Positions 35,192 through 45,200 of a DNA stretch of 64,000 nucleotides are shown piece after piece. Position 1 is the stretch's first letter, and each line of letters opens with the position of its first letter. The DNA is from Cognataquiflexum rubidum (GTDB lineage Bacteria; Bacteroidota; Bacteroidia; Cytophagales; Cyclobacteriaceae), in NCBI RefSeq assembly GCF_022538115.1, contig NZ_JAKZAL010000006.1:1-64000 (forward strand). Reading direction: 5' to 3'. The translations under genes and the position numbers were made by a program. The notes beneath the pieces were generated by a model. That model did not search any database. It saw only the letters and a list, made by a program, of their open reading frames with translations, and was not told where the DNA came from.

Positions 35192-36952
35192 TTATTTTTT
35201 CTCGGCCAAAGCGACTTTGATCGAAAGTTCTGTCAGCTGTTCATCAGATATGGTGCTTGGGGTGTCGATCATGACATCCCTGCCGGAGTTGTTTTTTGGG
35301 AAGGCAATATAATCCCTGATGGAATCTGATCCACCAAAAATGGCGCAAAGCCTGTCAAATCCAAAGGCAATCCCTCCGTGTGGCGGTGCTCCAAACTCAA
35401 ACGCTTCCATCAAAAATCCAAATTGTTTCTGCGCTTCTGCATCCGAAAAACCAAGATGCTTGAACATCAGTTGCTGTGTCGACCTGTCATGGATTCGAAT
35501 TGATCCGCCTCCGATTTCGACACCATTGATGACAAGGTCATAGGCATTTGCCCTAACGGCACCCGGATCAGTTTCGAGAAGCGGAATATCTTCTTTTTTT
35601 GGAGAAGTAAATGGATGGTGCATGGCATGGTATCTATTGGTCTCCTCATCCCATTCAAGCAGTGGAAAGTCAACCACCCAAAGCGGCTTGAACACATTTC
35701 TATCCCTCAGTCCGAGTTCTTCACCCATTTTCAACCTGAGTTCTGATAGTTGTTTTCTAACGGATTTGGCATCACCACTCAAAACCAAAATCAGGTCACC
35801 GGCCTCAGCACCCATTTTTTCTGCCCAAGCTTTCAGATCCTCATTGGAATAGAATTTATCTACAGTTGACTTGAAAGTTCCGTCTTCGTTGCATTTGACA
35901 TAAACCAATCCTTTGGCTCCGATCTGTGGTCTTTTGACCCAATTGGTCAATTCATCAAGTTGCTTTCTGGTGTATTCGCCTGCGCCTTTAGCACAAATCC
36001 CTACGACAAGCTCTGCCTGATCAAAAATGGAAAAACCTTTTCCCTGAGCGACGTCATTGAGTTCTACAAATTTCATATCAAACCTCAAATCCGGTTTGTC
36101 ATTGCCATAACCGCTCATTGCTTCGGCATAAGTCATTCTTTTGACTTCTTCCAATTTTACCCCTTTCACATTTGCGAAAAGATGTTTTGTCAAGCCTTCA
36201 AAAGTATTCAGGATATCTTCCTGACTTACAAAAGACATTTCGCAGTCAATCTGTGTAAACTCAGGCTGTCTGTCCGCCCTCAAATCCTCGTCTCGGAAAC
36301 ATTTGACGATCTGAAAATACCTATCAAAACCACTGACCATCAACAGTTGCTTGAAAGTCTGTGGAGATTGTGGCAAAGCATAAAATTCTCCCGGATTGAC
36401 GCGGCTTGGAACAACAAAATCCCTTGCTCCTTCGGGAGTTGATTTGATCAAAACAGGAGTTTCCACCTCAATAAAATCCTGAGCATCCATATATTTCCTT
36501 GTCTCCTGCATCATGCGGTGGCGGAGTTGGAGTTTTTCCCTCACTACATTTCTCCGTAAGTCAAGGTATCGGTATTTCATTCTCAATTCATCGCCGCCGT
36601 CTGTTTCGTCCTCGATGATAAAGGGAGGAACTTTGGATGGGTTCAAAATCTCGAGGGATTCCACCTTGATTTCAATATCTCCGGTACTCATTTTATCATT
36701 TTTGGAAGTCCTTTCCAGAACAGTTCCTTTTGCAAGCACCACAAATTCCCTTCCCAAGGAAGCTGCTTTTTCCAAAAGTGATTTGTCGGAAGATCCCTCT
36801 TCAAAAATCAGTTGGGTTACCCCATATCGGTCTCTTAAGTCTACCCATATCAAGCCTCCTTTATTCCTGACCCGCTGCACCCAACCCGAAAGGCTTACTT
36901 TTTGATGTACATCTTGTATCCTTAATTCTCCGCAAGTATGTGTTCTAAGCAT
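35192..36952 (-). CDS. aspS: Aspartyl-tRNA synthetase
   Basis: A 586-residue bacterial-type AspRS: OB-fold anticodon domain (residues 1-110, [20 protein letters not shown]), class II motif 2 ([25 protein letters not shown] region), the bacterial GAD insertion (about 285-400), and motif 3 [15 protein letters not shown]. It charges tRNA-Asp. The start at the ATG at 36952 ([10 protein letters not shown]) matches the family; the frame extends upstream to 37006 but those 18 codons are not part of the fold. Confidence 0.97.
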   Translation of the reverse strand: MLRTHTCGELRIQDVHQKVSLSGWVQRVRNKGGLIWVDLRDRYGVTQLIFEEGSSDKSLLEKAASLGREFVVLAKGTVLERTSKNDKMSTGDIEIKVESLEILNPSKVPPFIIEDETDGGDELRMKYRYLDLRRNVVREKLQLRHRMMQETRKYMDAQDFIEVETPVLIKSTPEGARDFVVPSRVNPGEFYALPQSPQTFKQLLMVSGFDRYFQIVKCFRDEDLRADRQPEFTQIDCEMSFVSQEDILNTFEGLTKHLFANVKGVKLEEVKRMTYAEAMSGYGNDKPDLRFDMKFVELNDVAQGKGFSIFDQAELVVGICAKGAGEYTRKQLDELTNWVKRPQIGAKGLVYVKCNEDGTFKSTVDKFYSNEDLKAWAEKMGAEAGDLILVLSGDAKSVRKQLSELRLKMGEELGLRDRNVFKPLWVVDFPLLEWDEETNRYHAMHHPFTSPKKEDIPLLETDPGAVRANAYDLVINGVEIGGGSIRIHDRSTQQLMFKHLGFSDAEAQKQFGFLMEAFEFGAPPHGGIAFGFDRLCAIFGGSDSIRDYIAFPKNNSGRDVMIDTPSTISDEQLTELSIKVALAEKK

Positions 36953-37253
36953 GATAATGAATGGTATTTTTTGAAGTGGACAAAGATAAACAAAGCTTGG
37001 GGACAATTCTAAAATGAGGAAGAAGTTTGAAAAAACTTTTTATTTGGTAAAAAAACTGATGTTTGGTTGGATTTTCTACAATATCAGGGACATGAAAAAC
37101 AAAAAAATGTCAATTATATGAAATACCAAATTGTACTCCACGTTGAATGTTTGGTACGAAATATTAATTATGACGTGAAAAGTTGTAAATAATTTGGATT
37201 TTGAACCAAATTTAAATTTCTTTGGAATAATAGAATGTTTCACCCCCTCTCAC
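36953..37253. other. Divergent promoter region between aspS and the M23 peptidase
   Basis: About 300 bases of AT-rich DNA between divergent genes. The alternative M23 start at 37194 lies inside it. No gene or clear repeat is seen. Confidence 0.5.
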
Positions 37254-38519
37254 ATGAATAAAAAATTAACTTTTACTGTCTCTGCATTGCTTGTTTTTGG
37301 CACTGTGTTTTACTTTAATCAAAAGGAAAATAATGTTGTCGAGGAAAAAATTGAAGTCCTCGAAGAGAAGAAGGAAGACCAAATCCTTTATGGTATCAAT
37401 GTGAATGAATTGGATGTAGTGGAAGGCGTAGTTGGAAAAAACCAAACGCTATCGACCATCCTTGCACCATTCAATGTTCCTTATCAAATCATAGACGAAA
37501 TCGCCCGAAAGTCAAAAGATATTTTTGATGTAAGGAAAATTTCTTTTAACAAAAAATTTACTGTACTCACTTCCAAAGACACTTCCCTGGCTCAGTTTTT
37601 TATTTACGAACCTAACCCAGCCGAGTTTGTCGTTTTCAAATTGGATGAGGGCGAAGTCTACAAAGAAGAAAAACCTGTTCAAATCCGAAAAGTAGAAATC
37701 GGCGGGACCATCAGCAGCAACCTTTACGTGAACATGACTGAGATTGGCATCGGCCCTGATCTGATTGACCAATTTGCGGATTTATATGGTTGGGCAGTGG
37801 ATTTTCAAAGACTTCAAAAAGGTGACAAGTTTAAAGTTTCTTATTCCGAGAAGGTAGTAGAAGGTAATGTGATCGGCATTGGCGATATAGAAGTTGCTTA
37901 TTTTGAACACCTGGGAGTTCCATACCACGCCATCCCTTTTGAGCAAAATGGCGAAAGAACGTTTTTTGATCAGGATGGAAACAGTTTCAAAAAAGCTTTT
38001 TTGAGGGATCCTTTGAAATATTCAAGAATAAGTTCACGATATAATCTGAACAGGTTTCACCCGGTTCAAAAAAGATACAAAGCCCACCTAGGTACAGACT
38101 ACGCAGCCCCAACCGGAACAGAAATCAGGTCCGTGGGAGACGGAACAGTCGTTGAGGCAAGATATACTAGTGCAAATGGTAACTTTGTAAAAATCAAACA
38201 CAACGGCACCTACACTACTCAATACCTTCACATGTCCAAAATTGCGAAGGGAATGAAATCGGGATCAAGAGTGAAGCAAGGTCAAGTAATCGGATATGTA
38301 GGTAGCACCGGTTTGGCTACAGGGCCACATCTTTGTTTCAGGTTTTGGAAAAACGGAAAGCAGGAAGATTGGTTGAAAGAGAAAATCCCGCCATCTGAAC
38401 CAATATCTCAGGAAAATAGAATGGCTTTTGAGCAAGTAAAGACTGAGAGTATGAGACAGATTGCTGCGATACCTTATGTAGATGCAAACCAAAAGATGGT
38501 AGCCAAGGTGAATCCTTAA
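37254..38519 (+). CDS. M23-family peptidoglycan endopeptidase with variant zinc motif
   Basis: A 421-residue envelope protein with an N-terminal signal/anchor (LTFTVSALLVFGTVFYF). An OapA-like N-terminal part (about 60-240) precedes a LytM domain (about 265-380): AHLGTDYAAPTGTEI supplies the HxxxD ligands and TQYLHMSKIA the catalytic-side His. The usual final HxH motif reads GPHLCFRFW, so the third zinc ligand His is replaced by Cys. I recall this HxC form in other Bacteroidota M23 proteins, and Cys can bind zinc, so activity may be kept. Likely function is trimming peptidoglycan cross-links. The start at 37254 is chosen because the signal sequence begins there. Confidence 0.9.
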   Translation: MNKKLTFTVSALLVFGTVFYFNQKENNVVEEKIEVLEEKKEDQILYGINVNELDVVEGVVGKNQTLSTILAPFNVPYQIIDEIARKSKDIFDVRKISFNKKFTVLTSKDTSLAQFFIYEPNPAEFVVFKLDEGEVYKEEKPVQIRKVEIGGTISSNLYVNMTEIGIGPDLIDQFADLYGWAVDFQRLQKGDKFKVSYSEKVVEGNVIGIGDIEVAYFEHLGVPYHAIPFEQNGERTFFDQDGNSFKKAFLRDPLKYSRISSRYNLNRFHPVQKRYKAHLGTDYAAPTGTEIRSVGDGTVVEARYTSANGNFVKIKHNGTYTTQYLHMSKIAKGMKSGSRVKQGQVIGYVGSTGLATGPHLCFRFWKNGKQEDWLKEKIPPSEPISQENRMAFEQVKTESMRQIAAIPYVDANQKMVAKVNP

Positions 38520-38548
38520 TCTGAGAATCGATATATTAATCATTGAGG

Positions 38549-38579
38549 ACCAAGAAGTTTTTACTTCTTGGTTTTTTTA
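38549..38579 (+). terminator. Terminator of the M23 peptidase gene
   Basis: Arms accaagaagt (38549-38558) and acttcttggt (38563-38572), loop tttt, followed by a run of seven T. Confidence 0.88.
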
Positions 38580-38740
38580 TGGGTCGACCAAAATCACTTT
38601 TGGCTAACTTTTTGTAAAAGGCAAATCCCTTGGGGCTTCAAAAGTGGTGGTTTGATAATAACCATCCTACCAAAAAAGAACGTACCAAGGCATTCAGAAC
38701 CGAAGGACTCTACACTTTCTTATGGGGATTTGGAGCATAA
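38579..38740 (+). pseudogene. Possible small gene broken by one stop codon
   Basis: From an ATG at 38579 the frame reads MGRPKSLLANFL, a TAA at 38615, then KANPLGLQKWWFDNNHPTKK and on to a TAA at 38738-38740, ending TEGLYTFLWGFGA. Everything lies in one frame, so a single nonsense change would explain it. The second part has protein-like composition (many Trp, Lys, Phe). It could also be read from an internal TTG at 38630 as a 36-residue peptide. No family is recognised. Weak but worth noting. Confidence 0.3.
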
Positions 38741-38794
38741 AAAACCATGGAAAGATTTTCTTCGTCTATTAATCTTAGTTCAACTGAAAGAAAA

Positions 38795-38825
38795 AAAAAG
38801 GACCTCCCAGAAGGAGGCCATTTTT
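38795..38825 (-). terminator. Terminator of the type IX secretion cassette
   Basis: On the minus strand the stem formed by cctcc/ggagg with outer G-C pairs (one-base bulge) is followed by a long T-run. It lies 48 bases after the OmpA-family stop. Confidence 0.7.
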
Positions 38826-38872
38826 ACTTATCTATCTCGCAAGTTTAAAAAATAAAGTCTTCAATCATTTTT

Positions 38873-41227
38873 TCACTTCAACCGAAGTTCTGTTCTTCTA
38901 TTCAGTTGGTGCATATTTTCAGTACATGGTATTGTTCCGCAGTCATTGATGGGCTGTGATTTGCCAAACCATTTGTATTCTATCCGATTGGCTTCCACTC
39001 CTCTCTGCACAAGGTATTCCAATACCGCTTTTGCTCTTCTTTCTGCTAATTTCATGTTGTAATCCTCATTTCCTCTTTGGTCAGTATGACCTGAGAGATA
39101 GAGCTGGAGGTTTTTCAGTTTTTTCATCATCAGTGTTACCCTCTCCAAATCCTTCTCATGGACTGCCCTGATCGATGATTTGTCAAAATCAAAGTAAACT
39201 GCAGGGATTGAATTAATTTCGTTTTGGATTTCCTCGAAAAGGGCGTTCTCATCACACAGATCTTTTCCAAACAATGAAGCAGGCAAATCATATTCCCTAT
39301 TTGGATCACTGAAAGCTTCCAATACCAATTCACTTCTTCTGTTTAACTGATGCTTTGTCTCAGGACAAGGCACGCCATCGCCACAGTCATTGGTCAATTT
39401 TTCCTTACCAAACCAATCAATCCGAACCCTAATTTCAGGGATTCCAAATTTGGAAAGATGGTCTTTGACTGCCTTAGCACGTTTTTCACTCAAAATCCTA
39501 TTGTATTCTACAGATGCCCTGGCATCCGTGTGAGAAGCAACCGCCAAGTCAAGGAAATCATATTTTACCATCAACTCCGCAATTTTATTTAAGACCGGTT
39601 CGGCGTCATTTCTAATTTTAGCTTTGTCCAAATCATAGTAAACAATGTCCACCAAGACTGGTAAATTATAAGGGATTCGGACAAGTTTATATTCTCTTTC
39701 CAAAATATCATCCTGAAGACCTATGGTAGAAAGTGTGCTATCCTGGACGCTAAAATATCCTTTTTTACTGATTTTAAGATTAAAATTACTTTCAGGCTCG
39801 AGATCTGCCAAAATTTCTCCTTTGGTGTTTCTGAGTGAGGTTATTCCTACCGCGCCTTCTTTTTTCGTCAGCGTGGTGGTAAATTCTTCGGTGATGATGT
39901 TGTCATCACAGTCAATCACCCTAGCTATCAATCTTTTGAAAAGATCTTCGATCAGGTAAATGTCATCCAATCCCATGCCTCCGGTCCTGTCTGAACTCAA
40001 ATATCTTTTTCCTTCTTTGGTCACGAGATAACCAAAATCATCTCTTGGTGAATTGTAAGGAGATCCCAAATTTTGGACATTCTTGAAGCCTGAAGCTGAA
40101 ATTTCAGCTTTGAAAATATCCATTCCTCCTAATCCCGATAGCCCATTGGAAGAGAAATAAAATGTTGACCCATTGACTGAAGGATATCTCTCGTTTTTTG
40201 CTGTATTGATATTGCTTCCAAGGTTTACCGGTTCTCCGAAATTCAATTCTTCATCGTAAGTGACATAGTAGATGTCAAATCCACCTTTTCCTCCTGGTTT
40301 ATCGGAAGAAAAGTAGATTCTTTTATTTTCTTCATCCACGAAGGGATTCATTACCCCATATTCGGTAATGCTGTTGATGGGAAAAGGCTTTGAATCAGAC
40401 AATGTCCCATCAGGCCTGATCTTACTGTAGAAAATCTCAGAATTGAGGGAATATTCCCTGCTGCCTTTGATTTTATTGACATCTCTAAACACAGAATAGA
40501 ATATGATTTGCTGACTTTCCATCAAGCATGGATCGCTGATGTGGAGTGCGTCCGGTAAGTCAGAGGTCAATTTTGAAAGCGTACTGTCCTTGTTAAATTT
40601 ATAGATTCCGAAGAAAGCCCTGTCATTGAAGCTGCTTTTCTCCGTGCTGTATAGATTGCTTTTTGCGTCCAACCTGACACCTTTTTTGTCTGTAGGCATG
40701 ACATTTCCCCTATCACTTGAGAAATATCTATTTCCTTCATTATCGGTTTTCAAGCCAAAATCAGAACCGTCGGTATTGATTCCTTTGGCGGGTACCAATT
40801 TGACATTTGCTTTTTTGGCGGACATGGCTCTTATCAGGTCAAAATCCAATTCCGGAAAGTCATTTTCGTCAAAAGAAGATCCCTTTAGCATTTCATCAAT
40901 CTGGTCCGCTTTGCCGACTTTCATGGCAGCAGACAAGTATTGTGCATAATCTGCCCTTTCAGCTTCCTCATTGGTGATTACTTTTTCCCACCAATCAAAG
41001 GATTTTTCATAATCCTGCACTTGGCTGTAGGCTTCAGCAGCACTTCTTGCTGTGGTTATTTTTGGGTTTCTGCTGTAAGCCTGTTCGTAAGTTTCAGCTG
41101 CATGCTGGTAATTTTCGAGTTCTTTTTGCTTGTCTGCATAGCGCAAAAGCCTGTTTTGGGCAAAAGATTGTATAGGAAAAGTGCCAACCAGAAAAATCAA
41201 GAACAGAAAGTAAATTTGTTTTCTCAT
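38873..41227 (-). CDS. OmpA-family protein with PD40 repeats (SprE/PorE-type)
   Basis: A 784-residue exported protein: signal peptide, TPR-like helices (about 25-115), WD40/PD40 beta-propeller repeats (about 140-420, with NRYFSSDRGNVMP and RIYFSSDKPGGKGG), a short linker sandwich, and two OmpA-like domains at about 545-640 and 675-784, each with a peptidoglycan-binding NELDxxxR-like pattern (VASHTDARASVEYN, LSGHTDQRGNEDYN). Such proteins anchor type IX secretion or its cargo to peptidoglycan. The start MRKQIYF is chosen; an upstream ATG would overlap the PorP gene. It is the last gene of a four-gene minus-strand unit. Confidence 0.9.
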   Translation of the reverse strand: MRKQIYFLFLIFLVGTFPIQSFAQNRLLRYADKQKELENYQHAAETYEQAYSRNPKITTARSAAEAYSQVQDYEKSFDWWEKVITNEEAERADYAQYLSAAMKVGKADQIDEMLKGSSFDENDFPELDFDLIRAMSAKKANVKLVPAKGINTDGSDFGLKTDNEGNRYFSSDRGNVMPTDKKGVRLDAKSNLYSTEKSSFNDRAFFGIYKFNKDSTLSKLTSDLPDALHISDPCLMESQQIIFYSVFRDVNKIKGSREYSLNSEIFYSKIRPDGTLSDSKPFPINSITEYGVMNPFVDEENKRIYFSSDKPGGKGGFDIYYVTYDEELNFGEPVNLGSNINTAKNERYPSVNGSTFYFSSNGLSGLGGMDIFKAEISASGFKNVQNLGSPYNSPRDDFGYLVTKEGKRYLSSDRTGGMGLDDIYLIEDLFKRLIARVIDCDDNIITEEFTTTLTKKEGAVGITSLRNTKGEILADLEPESNFNLKISKKGYFSVQDSTLSTIGLQDDILEREYKLVRIPYNLPVLVDIVYYDLDKAKIRNDAEPVLNKIAELMVKYDFLDLAVASHTDARASVEYNRILSEKRAKAVKDHLSKFGIPEIRVRIDWFGKEKLTNDCGDGVPCPETKHQLNRRSELVLEAFSDPNREYDLPASLFGKDLCDENALFEEIQNEINSIPAVYFDFDKSSIRAVHEKDLERVTLMMKKLKNLQLYLSGHTDQRGNEDYNMKLAERRAKAVLEYLVQRGVEANRIEYKWFGKSQPINDCGTIPCTENMHQLNRRTELRLK

Positions 41228-41229
41228 GA

Positions 41230-42204
41230 TCAGAACCATCTTGGATTTTTCATTGTGACTTTTCTTGGGGACAAATAAAATCCTACAGAAAACTCATGAG
41301 AATTGTTCCTTGAATTTTGAAGGGCATTTAAACTTTGATCGTAAGCATATCCAAATCTAACTTTATCAGAGGCAAAGACTTCTACTATGAAAGCCATGGC
41401 ATTTCTTCTGCTGATGTTACTTTCGAGGTTATCATTCCAAATATGCATGTTGGTCCGGTATGATGCTCCAAGCCATAGTCTGTCATAGAATAGGAACATG
41501 CCGTTTAGGTCAACATTTGTCGGAGACCCTTTTACTTGCTTGATTAGGAAGGAAGGTTTGAACTCAATCGCATCCGTAATCGGAACCATCGCACCTGCAG
41601 TCAGGAAGAAATGGAGGTCATGAAGGGAAAGGGAAATATCCTCTCTTTCCAATGTGTTTTTCCCAATCATATTGAATGCGCTCAATCCTGCATAAAATCT
41701 GGTATTGTGAAAGAACAAACCGACATTCATGTTTGGACTGTAGAGGTTGTTGATTCCTGAGGGGATTTCAACATCATCTTGGTCGATGGGATTGAGCATA
41801 TCACCGTCGAGCTGGTACTCGGATACCCCTGCGCTGGCACCTAATGCAAGGAAAGATTCCTTGCCGGTCTGAATTCTGTATGAATAGGTAAGCAATCCTG
41901 TGGTTGTTCTGGTAGGTCCGATCTGATCTGAAAGAACAGATACTCCGAATCCCATCATCCCTTCATTGGCACTCAAGTCTGCCGTAATCGTAAAGGTGCG
42001 TGGTGCGCCTTCGAGGTTGACCCATTGATTTCGATACGTACTTTGGATATATCCCTGGTTTTTATATCCTGCATATCCCGGATTGATATGTAAGCCATTA
42101 AAAATATATTGGCTGAACTGTGGCAGCTGCTGCCCGTTTCCTGTGTGATATGCCATCATGGCCATCAGCAGAAAAAGTCCATATATTTTATAATTCCTTT
42201 TCAT
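41230..42204 (-). CDS. PorP/SprF-family type IX secretion membrane protein
   Basis: A 324-residue outer-membrane barrel with signal peptide (about 1-24). The PorP/SprF signature is clear: QLPQFSQYIFNGLHINPGYAG and YRNQWVNLEGAPRTFT. Members pair with a specific large T9SS type B adhesin encoded next to them and help attach or export it. The neighbour is the 1321-residue adhesin 12 bases upstream, so that protein is the predicted client. Confidence 0.94.
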   Translation of the reverse strand: MKRNYKIYGLFLLMAMMAYHTGNGQQLPQFSQYIFNGLHINPGYAGYKNQGYIQSTYRNQWVNLEGAPRTFTITADLSANEGMMGFGVSVLSDQIGPTRTTTGLLTYSYRIQTGKESFLALGASAGVSEYQLDGDMLNPIDQDDVEIPSGINNLYSPNMNVGLFFHNTRFYAGLSAFNMIGKNTLEREDISLSLHDLHFFLTAGAMVPITDAIEFKPSFLIKQVKGSPTNVDLNGMFLFYDRLWLGASYRTNMHIWNDNLESNISRRNAMAFIVEVFASDKVRFGYAYDQSLNALQNSRNNSHEFSVGFYLSPRKVTMKNPRWF

Positions 42205-42216
42205 GATTTGCGAGAT

Positions 42217-45200
42217 TTACTTTTTGATAACCTGTATCCAACCTTTGAATTCATGTACTTTTCCTTCTGAATCAGTTCCTCTGAAGACAAAGAAGTAAGT
42301 ACCTGCCACTATTCCTTCTGCACTCCAGTCATTGTCATAATTACTGTTTTCGTACAGATGGTCACCAAATCTGTTTAGGATTACGATTTCTCTCTGCGCA
42401 AATTTTTGGGATCCTCTGATGATGAATCTGTCATTTTTTCCATCATTGTTTGGTGTGATCACATTTGGGATAAAGAGGGCGTTGACCTGATTGGCATCTT
42501 CAGCCATATTGTCATCCGGATTGATATCCTCCTCATCTGAAGAAAGCATTACCCTGTTGACAATATTCAGAGGAGTTCCGTTGACAAGGGCATCTGCTTT
42601 TACCTTGACATAAATCGTCAATTTGGAATTCGCAGGGAAGAATGGAATGGTGTAGGTAAGTTTCTTTCCTGTAATATCTGTGGTGACTTTGATGTCGTTT
42701 GAAGAGGAATTAAACCTTGTGCTGACATAAGTAACTCCATTTGGAAGGTCATCGATTACCACAACATTGGTGGCATTGAAAGCGCTTAGATTGGTAACAT
42801 CAATCTGGTATTCAAATTCATCTCCTTCAAAAATTTCAATTTCATTTGAAGTTTTGGTGATGTTCATATCCACTTCTGAATTGACCAATCTAAAGGTTAC
42901 AAATGCCTCATCGCTATTGGTAGGGTTCAGCGATTCTCTCAACACATACTTTAAAGTGTATTCCCTTGCCTCATTGACGCCGGGTATCAGGCTCAATTCA
43001 CCTTCACCTGTGGTCAAGAGGCCGATGATTCCGTCCAGTTCAATGAATTCGAAGTTAATATTATCAGGTGTCACCGGTTGGCCATTCAGTAGGTCGTTGG
43101 TCAGAATATTGCCTAGAACTCCACCAAAATCCAATGCATGTGTTCCAAACTCATCGTCATTGGCAATGATCTTGTTTTTTGAACCTGCCACAGTTACCGA
43201 ATCAGTAGAATCTACCTCTTCCCCATCAGAACCCGTAGCTTTTACCAAGACAGTGTTCAAAATGGTGCCTGCAACAAGGTCTTCGACTTTCACCGTATAG
43301 GTAGTTTCGAAGGATACGGTCTGTCCCGGAGCGAGGCTTGCAATTGTTTCATTCAGGCCGGTAAGTGGATCTACCACGATGATGTTTGTCAAAGTTGTAT
43401 TTCCGGTATTGGTGACCGTAATGGTGTAGGGGATTACCTGCCCAACTTCCGAATAGGTTTCGGTATTGGTTGATTTGGTAACTGAAATAGAATCTACATT
43501 ACAGGAGTTGATATTTAAGGTAACCAGTGATCTTGGTCCGGTACAATCAGCTGAATCACCTTGTGACACCCAAACTTGGATCGTTCCGATTACATTTGAA
43601 TCAACTTTAAACCCTGTGGAAGCTTCACCTCCTACAGCCTGGGTAAAGAAGAAAACTTGATACTGACCTTCTTCCCCTAGATTGCTGGGAAGAATTATGG
43701 TGTTCAGATCAGGAACTTCTTGGCCTTGGCAAAAATCATAAGCTGCGCCTTCCACAATGGTTGGGTTGGTGGTTACGATGGAAACCTCAATTTTGAATTC
43801 GAAAATACAGTTACTTGAATTAACCGGAATACCGTAGTATGTTCCTGTGGATGCAGGGAATGGATTTGAACTTGTAAATTCTGTGGAATTGTTTGGATCG
43901 ATGCCATCAAAGAACCTGATTCCTACTGGGAATGAAATTGAAATGTTATCTACAGCAATTCCTTCTTCAGGATTGATATTGCAGAAGGAGAAGGTGCTGA
44001 ACAAATCTACCTCTCCACAATTTTCCTGAGCCCATTCTGCACCCCCTAAGATAGGGATTACAAGAGGAGTTTGGATAGGTTCGCCTTCACAAGCTCCGTC
44101 CAAAAACCCTTGGGTAAGCTGGATTCCTGCAAAATCGCTTTTTGATACTTTACCTTTTCCTGAAATAGCCCCTCCTACGGAAATGAATGCATCGCAATTT
44201 GGGTTGGAAAGTATAAGGCAATCTTCCGTAACTTTTAACTTATAAGTAAGCCTTGCCAAGATAGCAGTGATATCTTCCTGCAAAGGCAATTCGCCCAACT
44301 CCCAAACGATAGAACCTGTTGCTCCCAAATTAGGGTCAAAGTATGGCGCTTTAATTGTGTTTGGAGTAAAGAACACCTCAAAATTGGCGCTTACAAAAGT
44401 AGTTGTGAAAGGAATCGGAATGATTACCTTCCCGTTCTCAATTGCTTCAGTACCGAGATTTCTGATGTCCAGAGAATATTCAATTTCCTGTCCTGGCTGA
44501 ACTGTAGGGTTATCAGTTGCCGGAGCTCCATTTATTGATACCACCTGATTCAACCCTTGGATGTCCGGAACATACGCATCTACAGAAAAGGCAAAGGAGT
44601 AAATGTTATAAGTATCCGTGCTTGTTCCATATCTAAACACTGTTGATGTTTGCCCATTGGCTATGATAGAGTTATTTGGGTTAGGGATATCCCACATCGC
44701 AATGTCTATTCCCGTGTTATTCTCTAATTGCGGATTTCTTGGGTTTGCTACGAGAATACCATCGCTATTTCTTACAGGAGTGTATATAGTGGAGTTGAAG
44801 AAATTGTTTGGACTGTTAAGCGCGTGTCTCAGCCTTACCCACTCCGTATCAGCAGCATTTCGGATTTCGAGATAATCATTGCTCAACCCTCTTTCTCCTT
44901 CGCCCGCCATAACACCAAGTTTCAAATTCACCTGACCATTCTGAACTGCATTGAATCCATTGATCTCAAGTGTACCGTCTACCGCTAACGTATCGCCAAT
45001 ACCCATGACGTAAGAATAGCCGTCAAAAACTGTTACGTCTCTCCATTTCATTTTGGAGTTTTCATAGACAACTACTATCCCCCAATGTCCAAAGTAACCC
45101 ACTCTACCGCCGTTTCCTTCTGTGAGAGCCACGTCAGCAATGGTATATTCTCCAAGACCCTGGCTTTTGACAAGTTGGGTAACATCTGCGTAGCCAACAT

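Larger units (their letters stand above)
38520..38872. other. Gap with terminators and a decayed small frame
   Basis: Between the M23 and OmpA genes, 353 bases hold a plus-strand terminator (38549-38579), a possible broken small gene (38579-38740) and a minus-strand terminator (38795-38825). No tRNA is seen. Confidence 0.6.

Noticed and set aside
35192-37006. Start of aspS at 37006
   Set aside because: The extra 18 codons are outside the conserved OB-fold; the ATG at 36952 fits the family.
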